Below the pieces are notes generated by a model, which was not told where the DNA came from, did not search any database, and was given only the letters and a program-made list of their open reading frames with translations. Shown here piece by piece: positions 1-6,758 of a DNA stretch of 13,650 bases (position 1 is the stretch's first letter; each line of letters begins with the position of its first letter). The stretch comes from Actinomycetes bacterium (GTDB taxonomy: Bacteria > Actinomycetota > Actinomycetes > Mycobacteriales > Mycobacteriaceae), in contig JAEZKH010000003.1 of assembly GCA_023415515.1 (NCBI GenBank), forward strand, positions 1-13,650, in the 5' to 3' direction. The translations under genes and the position numbers were made by a program.

Positions 1-264
1 GCCGATACCCGGGCGGCCGGGCCGCCCGATGATGATGTCCATGTCCCAGCCGTCGTCGCAGTACCAGGGGTCGGCGCAATAGCTGGGATAGGCAGGTCCC
101 GCGACCGGGGCGTCCGGCCCGCCGCCGCGTACCGTGCCCTGGGCGCACACAGTGGCCGCGCCTGCGTTCGTGCAGTCCGCCGCTGCGGGCGAAGCGACCG
201 TCACGCCGACGGGCATCAGTGCCACGGCGAGACCCAATATCAGGTAGCGCTGTTCGTTTCTCAC
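1..264 (-). CDS. Small secreted protein, N-terminal 88 residues (partial at left edge)
   Basis: The reading frame is open from a GTG at 264-262 to the window edge, 88 codons, so the C-terminus is missing. A strong ribosome binding site (TAGGAGGGA on the minus strand, 272-280) lies at normal spacing and fixes the start. Residues 1-29 form a signal peptide: a short basic start (VRNEQR), a hydrophobic core (YLILGLAVALMPVGVTV) and a likely cleavage after SPAAA. The mature part has a Cys pair (DC at 31, VC at 40), a Gly/Pro/Ala stretch, a second Cys pair (63, 69) and acidic DDGWDMD, then a Gly-Pro-Arg run at the edge. Small exported Cys-containing proteins of this kind are common in mycobacteria, but I know of no function. 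It is divergent from the operon starting at 456. Confidence 0.8.
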   Translation of the reverse strand, partial: MRNEQRYLILGLAVALMPVGVTVASPAAADCTNAGAATVCAQGTVRGGGPDAPVAGPAYPSYCADPWYCDDGWDMDIIIGRPGRPGIG

Positions 265-293
265 GAACCACTCCCTCCTACTCGGATAGCCGG

Positions 294-321
294 AGAGTAA
301 GTCGCACCGACCCGTGCACAA
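294..321 (-). promoter_or_regulatory. Candidate SigA-type promoter of the secreted protein gene
   Basis: On the minus strand, TTGTGC (316-321) and TACTCT (294-299) are separated by 16 bases. TACTCT fits the actinobacterial TANNNT -10 pattern, and the -35 element keeps the TTG. The -10 lies about 30 bases above the GTG start at 264, leaving a short leader that holds the ribosome binding site. This is judged by eye only. Confidence 0.4.
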
Positions 322-412
322 TCGCCTTTCGACAAATATTCCTTCGCTTTCCGACCTGCAGGCTTTCGCCGCACGGAGAATTGTTCGAAGCGGAATTCGG
401 TGTCGCCGCCGG

Positions 413-421
413 TGCTACGCT
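413..421 (+). promoter_or_regulatory. Candidate extended -10 promoter of the DyP operon
   Basis: TGCTACGCT at 413-421 is an extended -10 (TGn followed by TANNNT), 34 bases before the ATG at 456. No convincing -35 lies 16-18 bases upstream, which extended -10 promoters can do without. The interval 265-455 otherwise holds only the divergent promoter of the leftward gene. Confidence 0.35.
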
Positions 422-455
422 GCGCCAACGCGAGCTTCGAGGCAAGGAGCTGACA

Positions 456-1016
456 ATGGCTGCCAGCGACCAGGATTGGACCAAGCCGGCGGCGATGGCC
501 ATTCCCAAGGAGGGCTATTTCGAGCTCGAGCGGGGACGATATGGTCCCGTCTTCCCGAGGACACCCGCCTGCCACGGCTTCTCGATCATCGCGAAGGTCA
601 AAGAGGGCCGCGAAGAGGCCGTGCGGGCATACGGCAAGACCATCGAGGAGACCATCGCGAACAGTCCAGAGGCACTCGCCCCGCTTCGCCTGCATTACCT
701 GCGCTGGGTCCTCTTCGATGTCGGCTCCGGGCTGCATTTTCAATATCAGGGCATTTTCGACACCGATTTCGACAAATACACCGAAGACGCCGTCCAGTTG
801 TTCAGTGCCACCGGTATCACCACCGTCTTCACCAACCTCGAAGGTTTCCCCGAGGATTGGAAGGAGAACCCGGATGCATTCATCACCTTCGTTCGCGAAC
901 ATCAGGTGCCCAGCTTCCTCGAATACGGCGAGTACCCCTACGTCACCGCCGACGAGATCAAGAAGGCGCTGCGGTTGAAGGCGGCCTTCTCCACCATGCT
1001 CGATCAGATGCAGTGA
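456..1016 (+). CDS. Conserved-looking 186-aa protein of unknown function, first gene of DyP operon
   Basis: The frame is open from 219, but the ATG at 456 is chosen because AAGGAG (444-449) sits 6 bases before it and the upstream part does not read like protein. The product is 186 aa, soluble, with no signal peptide or membrane segment. It reads as an alternating strand/helix protein: a strand at FSIIAKVKEGRE, a helix through VRAYGKTIEETI, strands at RLHYLRWVLFDV and LHFQYQGIF, a DTDFDKYTED segment, then TTVFTNLEGFPEDW and a C-terminal YGEYPYVTADEIKKAL helix. This layout and the aromatic content suggest a ferredoxin-like or dimeric alpha-beta barrel fold, the fold class also used by DyP peroxidases; that is inference. 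No catalytic motif is recognised. The next gene starts 3 bases after its stop, and its position ahead of a DyP gene suggests a shared process. Confidence 0.85.
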   Translation: MAASDQDWTKPAAMAIPKEGYFELERGRYGPVFPRTPACHGFSIIAKVKEGREEAVRAYGKTIEETIANSPEALAPLRLHYLRWVLFDVGSGLHFQYQGIFDTDFDKYTEDAVQLFSATGITTVFTNLEGFPEDWKENPDAFITFVREHQVPSFLEYGEYPYVTADEIKKALRLKAAFSTMLDQMQ

Positions 1017-1019
1017 CGG

Positions 1020-1421
1020 ATGTCCACCGACAGCCCGCTGGCGGCGGTGCAGCAGTACATCGATGCGTTCAACGCGGAAGATGTCGACGGGATGGCTGCC
1101 GTCTTCGCCGACTCGGCGACGATTCTCGACGGCATGGCCCCGCACGTGTGGCATGGCCCGAACGCCACCCGCGATTGGTACGGCGACGTGCTGGTGGAAG
1201 GGGACCACCTCGGCGCCTCAGGGTACGTCGTATCCCTCGGTGACCCCCTCCACAACGCGGTGACCGGCGACAGTGCCTACGTCGTGGTACCGACGACCAT
1301 GACATTCGACCTGCGCGGTACGCCCGTCACACAAACGGGCGCGTTCTTCACTGTGGCGCTGCGTCATTCGCCCGCAGGCTGGCGCATCGCGGCGTGGGCG
1401 TGGACGAAGGGCAAGCAGTGA
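1020..1421 (+). CDS. SnoaL/NTF2-like superfamily protein
   Basis: This 133-aa protein has the pattern of the SnoaL-like / NTF2-like family, small cone-shaped folds used as ketosteroid-isomerase-type enzymes, cyclases or binding pockets. It opens with an N-terminal helix (AAVQQYIDAFNAEDVDGMAAVF), followed by ADSATILDGMAPHVWHG, a characteristic 'vfADdatw...W.G' run, and ends in a beta sheet (DSAYVVVPTTMTFDL, TQTGAFFTVALRHS, GWRIAAWAWTKG). The closing GWRIAAWAW is typical of the family. The substrate cannot be read from sequence. It starts 3 bases after the preceding stop and overlaps the DyP start by 4 bases (GTGA), so translation of the two is probably coupled. Confidence 0.88.
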   Translation: MSTDSPLAAVQQYIDAFNAEDVDGMAAVFADSATILDGMAPHVWHGPNATRDWYGDVLVEGDHLGASGYVVSLGDPLHNAVTGDSAYVVVPTTMTFDLRGTPVTQTGAFFTVALRHSPAGWRIAAWAWTKGKQ

Positions 1422-2737
1422 CCGAACTCGAACTCGACGACATCCAGCACATCCTTCTCACCCGCACCCCGGCCATCACAGGTCGCTACGAGTTCCTGGC
1501 CTTCGACACGGCCGAAGGCGGGCGGGCCTGGCTGTCGGAACTGCTCGACAAGACGCAGTCGGCCGCACAGGCGAACGCCACGATCGACGAGTCCGACCGC
1601 TGGGTCACGTTGGCCTTCACGTGGAACGGTCTGCGCGCGCTCGGTGTGCCTGCCGACTCGCTGCAGACGTTCCCAGAGGAGTTCCGCGCAGGCATGGCCG
1701 CGCGGGCCGACATCCTCGGCGACACCGGCCACAGCGCCCCGGAACACTGGGTGGGCGGCCTCGCCGGTGACGACCTGCACGCGGTCGCGATCCTGTTCGC
1801 GCGCAACGACGAGCAGTGCAGGCGGTCGATCGGCGAACACGACACGTTGCTCGGCCGAACCGACGGCGTGCGCAGCATCTCACATCTGGACCTCAACGCG
1901 AGCCCGCCGTTCAACTACGCCCACGATCACTTCGGTTTCCGCGACCGATTGTCGCAACCGGTGATGAAAGGGTCCGGCGAAGAGCCCACCCCGGGCTCGG
2001 GTGCGCCGCTGGAGCCGGGCGAGTTCATCCTGGGCTATCCCGACGAGAACGGCCCGGTGGCAGGCCTTCCGCAACCAGAAGTGTTGTCGCGCAACGGTAG
2101 TTTTCTGGCGTACCGGCGACTGGAGGAGCACGTCGCACTGTTCCGCGAATATCTGCGCGAGAACGCCGAGACACCAGACGACCAGGAGCTGCTCGCCGCG
2201 AAGTTCATGGGCCGCTGGCGCAGCGGTGCCCCGCTGGTGCTCGCGCCGGACGAGGACGACCCTGAGCTCGGCGCGGATCCGATGCGCAACAACGACTTCG
2301 GCTACAAAGAGATGGATCCGTTCGGCTACGCGTGCCCGCTCGGCTCCCACGCGCGGCGGCTGAACCCGCGTGACACCGCGCACTACATGAACCGGCGACG
2401 AATGATCCGCCGCGGCGCCACCTACGGCCCCGCCCTGCCGGCGGGCGCGCCCGACGACGGCGTCGAACGTGGCATCGCCGCGTTCATCATCTGTGCCGAC
2501 CTCGTCCGGCAATTCGAGTTCGCCCAGAACGTGTGGATCAACGACAAGGCCTTCCACGAACTCGGCAACGAGCACGACCCTATCTGCGGCACTCAGGATG
2601 GCACACTGGACTTCACCGTTCCGAAACGGCCGATCCGCAAGGTGCACAGGGGGATTCCGGCATTCACCACACTGAGGGGCGGCGCGTACTTCTTCCTGCC
2701 GGGGATGGGCGCCATGCGCTACCTGGCTTCGCTCTAG
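1418..2737 (+). CDS. DyP-type heme peroxidase with altered GxxDG motif
   Basis: DyP-type peroxidases use heme and H2O2 to oxidise dyes, phenols and other bulky substrates. At 439 aa this is a long-form enzyme with two ferredoxin-like halves. The start is the GTG at 1418, overlapping the upstream stop (GTGA) with GAAGG 7-8 bases before it; a GTG at 1394 would add 8 residues and is less likely. Family landmarks are clear: FGFRDR at 172-177 (usually FGFRDG), PGEFILGYPDENG, LSRNGSFLAYRRLEEHV, the proximal heme-ligand region CPLGSHARRLNPRD (His311), RRMIRRGATYG with candidate distal Arg331/332, and the C-terminal GGAYFFLPG. The catalytic Asp176 is kept, but the second Gly of GxxDG is Arg177 (CGA, 1946-1948). 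There is no signal peptide and no obvious encapsulin cargo tail; the protein ends MRYLASL. The substrate is unknown, and the operon partners suggest a pathway role. Confidence 0.95.
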   Translation: MTELELDDIQHILLTRTPAITGRYEFLAFDTAEGGRAWLSELLDKTQSAAQANATIDESDRWVTLAFTWNGLRALGVPADSLQTFPEEFRAGMAARADILGDTGHSAPEHWVGGLAGDDLHAVAILFARNDEQCRRSIGEHDTLLGRTDGVRSISHLDLNASPPFNYAHDHFGFRDRLSQPVMKGSGEEPTPGSGAPLEPGEFILGYPDENGPVAGLPQPEVLSRNGSFLAYRRLEEHVALFREYLRENAETPDDQELLAAKFMGRWRSGAPLVLAPDEDDPELGADPMRNNDFGYKEMDPFGYACPLGSHARRLNPRDTAHYMNRRRMIRRGATYGPALPAGAPDDGVERGIAAFIICADLVRQFEFAQNVWINDKAFHELGNEHDPICGTQDGTLDFTVPKRPIRKVHRGIPAFTTLRGGAYFFLPGMGAMRYLASL

Positions 2738-2754
2738 CACCGAGGGGCTGCATC

Positions 2755-3759
2755 ATGCGCGCTCGTACCTACAACCAGAGCCATATCGCCCGACCGCACA
2801 CCGGCGGCCGGCGCATCAGCATCTATTGGAGTTGGAGCTATCCCTGGGAGGCGCAACGGCCGCCCGAAGTGATCGAGAACCGGTTCTCGACGATCACCGA
2901 GGTGCGCAACGTCCTGTGGCCCGCCTACGAGACACCGGAGTACGACGAGGCGAACTTCCTGCAGGGCATCGCGGGAACGCTGGAGCTCTTCCACCGGTCG
3001 GCGCTCGCTTTCCAGCAGATCGCGGAGGAAGCCACAGGTCACCCCGTCGCCGTCTTCCAGCGCATCGACCAGGCCGGCTACCGGCTGCCGATCGACGAAC
3101 GGATCCTCGCCGACACCGACACGCTGATGGTGTTCGGTCTCGACCATGTACTCGCCCAAGAGGAAGCCACGCCCGACGAGACAGCCGCCATCGAAGAGTG
3201 GCTCACGCGCGAGGGCACCTGCCTTCTGCTCGCGCCGCATCACGACGTCGGCTTCACCGACGATTTCGCCCAGCGCCAAGTCGAGTACGAACACCACGGC
3301 GACCGGCTGGTGCCGCGCCAGCAGCGCTTCAGCCAGTTCGCGCGCTCGCTGATGACGGCGCTGGACGTACCGGTGCACAACACGTGGGGGTTGCGGCCCG
3401 CCGTCGTCGACGGCACCAAGGAGATCGCGCCGCTGACCGGCTTTCGGGACCTCGACACCCTTGGGCTGCTCGACAACGTCACGACCTTCAACTTCCACCC
3501 GCACCTGCCGCACTACGAGCTCACGGCGCCGGAAAGCAAGGATCTGGTCGTGCTCGGCCGCCAGCGCGTCGACCCGAACCGCCCGCACCCGTTCACCGAG
3601 GCGGGGAACACCGAATTCAATGCGCTGATCTGGATGCCACCGGGCGGGCACCGGGCCGGCGACATCGTGCTCATCGACTCGACCCACTTCACCACGCTGT
3701 TCGGCGGCACGGACAGCCTGGAGAACCTGTGGCACAACGTCGCGACCATGCGATCGTAG
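2755..3759 (+). CDS. Uncharacterised 334-aa protein, possible GATase1-like fold
   Basis: The ATG at 2755 follows the DyP stop by 17 bases, with a GAGGGG ribosome binding site at 2742-2747. The product is soluble, with no signal peptide. The N-terminal third is rich in Trp/Tyr (YWSWSYPWE near residue 23). The middle reads like a flavodoxin/GATase1-type sheet: LADTDTLMVFGLDH, then TPDETAAIEEWLTREGTCLLLAPHHDVG, a pattern seen in ThuA and DUF4350-like proteins. The C-terminus (GDIVLIDSTHFTTLFGGTDSLENLWHNVA) also fits such a fold. There is no GxCxG nucleophile elbow, and the one Cys seen in this part (TCLLL) is buried in a strand, so amidotransferase activity is unlikely. His-rich patches (APHHD, EHHGD, FHPHLPHYE) could bind metal or heme; that is inference. 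The function is unknown. The SDR gene follows after 4 bases. Confidence 0.88.
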   Translation: MRARTYNQSHIARPHTGGRRISIYWSWSYPWEAQRPPEVIENRFSTITEVRNVLWPAYETPEYDEANFLQGIAGTLELFHRSALAFQQIAEEATGHPVAVFQRIDQAGYRLPIDERILADTDTLMVFGLDHVLAQEEATPDETAAIEEWLTREGTCLLLAPHHDVGFTDDFAQRQVEYEHHGDRLVPRQQRFSQFARSLMTALDVPVHNTWGLRPAVVDGTKEIAPLTGFRDLDTLGLLDNVTTFNFHPHLPHYELTAPESKDLVVLGRQRVDPNRPHPFTEAGNTEFNALIWMPPGGHRAGDIVLIDSTHFTTLFGGTDSLENLWHNVATMRS

Positions 3760-3763
3760 ACGT

Positions 3764-4558
3764 ATGCCCCTCACCAGATGCGTCTTCATCACCGGTGCGG
3801 CCGCCGGCATCGGGCGTGCCACCGCGCTGACCTTCGCCCGCAACGGGTATGTCGTCGGCGGGTACGACATCGACGAGGTCGGCCTGAAATCCCTGTCCAG
3901 CGATGTCGAGGCGATCGGCGGCACCGCGATCACCGGACACCTCGACGTCACCGATCCCGACCAGATGGCGCAGCGACTCGCCGAGTTCACCGACGCGACC
4001 GGCGGCCGGCTCAACGTGCTGATCAACAATGCGGGCATCCTGCGCAACGGCCGCTTCGAGGACATCGACATCGCCGCTCAGCTCGCCGAGATCGACATCA
4101 ACACCAAGGGTGTCGTCAACGGCCTCTACGCCGCCTTCCCCTACCTGCGGGCAACCCCGAGACCCGTCGTGGTGAACCTCGCATCCGCGTCGGCGATCTA
4201 TGGGCAGCCCGAACTGGCCACCTACAGCGCCACGAAGTTCTTCGTCCGCGGGATCACCGAAGCGCTCGACATCGAATGGGACAGATACGACATCCGCGTC
4301 ATCTCCATGTGGCCGCTCTACGTCAACACTGCGATGACGGAGAACGTCAAGACCGGCACGACCGAATCGCTCGGCATCCGGCTGACCGCACAGGACGTCG
4401 CCGACGCGATCATGGCGGCCGTCGAACCGTCCCTTCCCCGGCGCATCATCCACCAGGTGCACTTCCCGGTCGGCGCGCAAACGAAGGTATCGGCGCTGTC
4501 GGCACGCCTTCCGCAATGGTTGCAGCGGCTTCTCAACAAGCGTGTGGCCGGCATGTGA
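3764..4558 (+). CDS. Short-chain dehydrogenase/reductase (classical SDR)
   Basis: This is a full-length classical SDR of 264 aa. The cofactor motif TGAAAGIG is at 10-17, NNAG at 88-91, the structural Asn at 113, the catalytic Ser near 141-143, and the YSATK active site has Tyr154 and Lys158. An acidic residue ends strand 2 (GYDID, Asp35), which in classical SDRs favours NAD(H) over NADP(H). The usual PG after strand 6 is PL here (SMWPLYVNTAM). The C-terminus is basic and amphipathic (LPQWLQRLLNKRVAGM) and might touch a membrane or partner. The start is the ATG 4 bases after the previous stop. It is the last gene of the five-gene operon and converges on the secreted-protein gene at 4674-5048. 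The substrate, probably an alcohol or carbonyl compound, cannot be told. Confidence 0.95.
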   Translation: MPLTRCVFITGAAAGIGRATALTFARNGYVVGGYDIDEVGLKSLSSDVEAIGGTAITGHLDVTDPDQMAQRLAEFTDATGGRLNVLINNAGILRNGRFEDIDIAAQLAEIDINTKGVVNGLYAAFPYLRATPRPVVVNLASASAIYGQPELATYSATKFFVRGITEALDIEWDRYDIRVISMWPLYVNTAMTENVKTGTTESLGIRLTAQDVADAIMAAVEPSLPRRIIHQVHFPVGAQTKVSALSARLPQWLQRLLNKRVAGM

Positions 4559-4589
4559 GTCCGACCGTCGGCCCGGCCGCCGATGTCAC

Positions 4590-4673
4590 CCGAAGTGCTT
4601 TGACGATCTCGCCGTGGACACCGACGGTCTTGTCGACCACCTGCGAGAAGTGGAAGTCGGTCGCCGCCGACAG
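4590..4673 (-). pseudogene. Coding-like in-frame stretch after the Ibp1-like stop
   Basis: The 115-base gap between two convergent genes is not blank. Reading on past the TGA at 4676-4674 in the same frame gives 28 codons, beginning LSAATDFHFSQVV and ending EIVKALR, with G or C at the third position in 24 of 28. The frame stays open to a TGA at 4535-4533. This could be the eroded end of an older gene or a longer ancestral form of the upstream protein. It could also be chance in GC-rich DNA. I do not recognise a family, and there is no start codon or ribosome binding site. Confidence 0.25.
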
Positions 4674-5048
4674 TCAGACGTCGGGCGTGCTGACGTCCAA
4701 GAGCGGCCCCAGCGGTGACTGGCCCTCCACGGGCGCGGGCAGTTGCGGCTGCGGGGGCGCGGCAGGGGCGGATTCCTGCGGCATGCATTCCGCACCGCTG
4801 ACCCCTGGCGGGCACAGGTCGACCGCAGAGGGAGTCGCCGCGCCGACCCGTCGGCCGCCCGTGTTGGGCACCAGATACGGAACGCACGTGGTGGTGAATT
4901 CGTCTGGGTCCTCACCCGCCGGGCAGGCCGCCGAATATGCGGGCGGCCCGGCAGGCAGGTGCGCCAGCACCGCGGCCCCGGGCGCCAGCGCCGCGATCGC
5001 CAGTGCACCGGCGGCGACGCGTCGTCGTGTGCAAGATGAGAAGACCAT
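4674..5048 (-). CDS. Secreted Ibp1-like mycobacterial protein
   Basis: The ATG at 5048-5046 has a strong AGGAGG (on the minus strand, 5059-5066) about 10 bases upstream; an in-frame start at 5105 lies above that site and is rejected. The product is 124 aa. Residues 1-40 form a signal peptide: basic SSCTRRR, a hydrophobic core (VAAGALAIAALAPGAAVLA) and a likely cleavage near AYSAA. The mature part opens with CPAGEDPDEFTTTCVPYLVPN, a signature I associate with mycobacterial proteins labelled 'intersectin-EH binding protein Ibp1'; the label comes from memory and its functional meaning is doubtful. A second Cys pair (VDLCPPG, GAECMPQ) and a Pro/Ala-rich tail follow. It is probably exported and disulfide-bonded. 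It sits alone between the SDR and permease genes. Confidence 0.82.
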   Translation of the reverse strand: MVFSSCTRRRVAAGALAIAALAPGAAVLAHLPAGPPAYSAACPAGEDPDEFTTTCVPYLVPNTGGRRVGAATPSAVDLCPPGVSGAECMPQESAPAAPPQPQLPAPVEGQSPLGPLLDVSTPDV

Positions 5049-5074
5049 GGGTGGACCGCCCTCCTGAAGGTTTC

Positions 5075-5089
5075 GGCTGTCTGACAGCC
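5075..5089 (-). promoter_or_regulatory. 15-base perfect inverted repeat in the leader of the Ibp1-like gene
   Basis: GGCTGTC-N-GACAGCC has 7-base arms and a 1-base spacer. It lies directly downstream of a plausible -10 (minus-strand TAACGT, 5090-5095; CTGTTG 17 bases further up) and about 10 bases above the ribosome binding site, so it covers the likely transcription start. That is a typical place for a repressor operator. A short hairpin with a 1-base loop is not sterically favourable as RNA, so a protein site is preferred. Confidence 0.45.
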
Positions 5090-5095
5090 ACGTTA

Positions 5096-5379
5096 CGACG
5101 GACACGTCCGGCCAACAGCAGAATCAGCGATGTCGCCACAGCGGTACGCGAGGCGCACCGCATCGGCGGCCGTCGAACCTTGGAAATCACTGTGATCACA
5201 ATCGTTTCCGTCAGACGGTCGTCCCGCTACCGTCTAGCACTGCCGGTCTTGGCAGGAGGCGGCGTCCTCGGCGCGCTGACCCGCGTCCTGGAAACGCAAA
5301 TCCCGAGGTGGACGACGGGGACGTCCTTCGCAGGCGGGAGCACACTGCAGACGGCGCCCCGTTCATCGTCTGAGCCCGG
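5096..5379. other. Intergenic stretch between Ibp1-like gene and permease gene
   Basis: This holds no supported gene. A 10-base palindrome TGTGATCACA lies at 5191-5200, about 145 bases above the Ibp1-like start; a GntR- or CRP-like site is possible but unproven. On the plus strand one frame reads SVRRSSRYRLALPVLAGGGVLG near 5203-5270. A different frame reads NPEVDDGDVLRRREH up to a TGA at 5371-5373. Together they could be remnants of a frameshifted plus-strand gene, but neither has a start codon with a ribosome binding site. I treat them as unproven. Confidence 0.3.
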
Positions 5380-6744
5380 TCACTCCTTCATGTCGAGTAC
5401 CGGCGTGGGACGCCGGAACCCGCGGGTCACGACGAGCAGCCAGACGAATCCGATTGCCAGCCAGATCATCCCGATCCTGAACGCCTGACCTTCCAGGCTC
5501 GTCCACAACCACAACGTCAAACCGAAACCGATCAGAGGCAGCAGCAGGTTGTTGAGCACGTGGCGCTCGTCTCGATCGAAGAAGTAGTGCTTGATCACCG
5601 ACAGGTTGACCGCGGAGAAAGCCACGAGCGCGCCGAAACTCACCAGGGTGACCAGGAACGTGAGATCGATCCAGATCGCGGCGAGCGAGATGACCGAGAC
5701 CACCAGGATGGCGAACGTCGGGGTGGCGAACTTGACGGACACGTGCCCGAACACCTTGCGCGGCAGCACGCCGTCGCGGCCCATCGCGTACAGGATTCGC
5801 GACACCGAGGCCTGTGACGTCAACGCCGAGCCGATGCAGCCTGCGACGTACGCCGCGGTGAAGAAGATGTTCAGGAAGTTGCCGCCCGCGGCGAGCATCA
5901 CGTCCACCGAGCCGATGTCGGGGTCGTCGAACGCGTTCGACGGGAACACCAGCTGCGAGACGTACGACAACAGGAAGTAGATGAACCCCGAGAGGATCGT
6001 GGCGATCATGATCGCCCTTGGCACACTGCGCTTGGCGTCCTTGGCCTCTTCGGACAGCGTCGACACCGCATCGAACCCGAGGAACGACAGACACAGGATC
6101 GCCGCACCGGCGAACACCGGGCTGAACGCGTCCACCGTGCCGTCTCCGGAGATCGGCGCCATCAGGTTCACGCTGCCCGCTCCGGATATCGACGAGACCG
6201 ACATCACGACGAACACGGCGATGAACACGAACTGCAGGCCGATGATGACGACGTTGGCCCACGACACCGAGACGATGCCGAGGATGTTGAGAATCGTCAC
6301 GATCGCGATCGACACGAGTATCCAGATCCACTGCGGCACCGCGGGCAGCGCGTCGCCCATGTAGAGCCCGATGACGAGGTAGTTGAGCATCGGCAGGAAC
6401 AAGTAGTCGAGCAGGAGCGACCAGCCGACGAGGAAACCGGTGGGCGCCCCGAACGACTTCTGTGTGTACGCATACGCCGAACCGGCAACCGGAAAGGCCC
6501 CGACCATCCGCGCATAGGACCGCGCAGTGAAGACCATCGCGGCCAGTGTCACCAGATAGGCGACCGGCACACGGCCACCGGTGAGCACGGTGACGGCGCC
6601 GTAGGTGGTGAACACGGTCAGCGGCACCATGTACACCAGGCCGAAAAGGACCAACGCGGGCACCCCGAGGACCCGGCGCAGGTGGCCTTCGCCCTCCTCC
6701 GCCGACGGTTGCGGGGCGGTCGAATCGGCTGGTGCAGTGGACAT
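5380..6744 (-). CDS. APC-family amino acid/amine permease
   Basis: This 454-aa inner-membrane secondary transporter has about 12 hydrophobic segments. The ATG at 6744-6742 is chosen because GAGGAG (minus strand, 6754-6759) lies 9 bases before it and overlaps the stop of the amidohydrolase gene; the frame stays open upstream, but that part reads as a shadow. APC features include LGVPALVLFGLVYMVPLTVF (TM1, with the substrate-binding break), VTLAAMVFTARSYARMVGAFPVAGSAYAYT (TM2 to TM3 start), the conserved loop SRILYAMGRDGVLPRKVFGHV, and FLGFDAVSTLSEEAKDAKRSVPRAI (TM6 and loop). The substrate is probably an amino acid or polyamine-like amine, matching the two hydrolases upstream in the same operon. 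It is translationally coupled to the amidohydrolase and is the last gene of the operon. Confidence 0.93.
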   Translation of the reverse strand: MSTAPADSTAPQPSAEEGEGHLRRVLGVPALVLFGLVYMVPLTVFTTYGAVTVLTGGRVPVAYLVTLAAMVFTARSYARMVGAFPVAGSAYAYTQKSFGAPTGFLVGWSLLLDYLFLPMLNYLVIGLYMGDALPAVPQWIWILVSIAIVTILNILGIVSVSWANVVIIGLQFVFIAVFVVMSVSSISGAGSVNLMAPISGDGTVDAFSPVFAGAAILCLSFLGFDAVSTLSEEAKDAKRSVPRAIMIATILSGFIYFLLSYVSQLVFPSNAFDDPDIGSVDVMLAAGGNFLNIFFTAAYVAGCIGSALTSQASVSRILYAMGRDGVLPRKVFGHVSVKFATPTFAILVVSVISLAAIWIDLTFLVTLVSFGALVAFSAVNLSVIKHYFFDRDERHVLNNLLLPLIGFGLTLWLWTSLEGQAFRIGMIWLAIGFVWLLVVTRGFRRPTPVLDMKE

Positions 6745-6758
6745 GTGGCTGCTCTCCT

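Noticed and set aside
1418..2737. DyP peroxidase as encapsulin cargo
   Set aside because: There is no C-terminal targeting extension and no encapsulin shell gene nearby.
2755..3759. Active class I glutamine amidotransferase
   Set aside because: There is no GxCxG nucleophile elbow or His-Glu pair of the catalytic triad.
1880..4071. Long minus-strand open frames opposite the DyP, 334-aa and SDR genes
   Set aside because: Composition is that of antisense shadows (Arg/Val/Gly/Glu-rich), with no ribosome binding sites or domain motifs.
3778..5067. 429-codon plus-strand frame over the SDR and secreted-protein genes
   Set aside because: It is out of frame with the clear SDR and crosses the convergent gene; its Arg/His-rich sequence is not protein-like.
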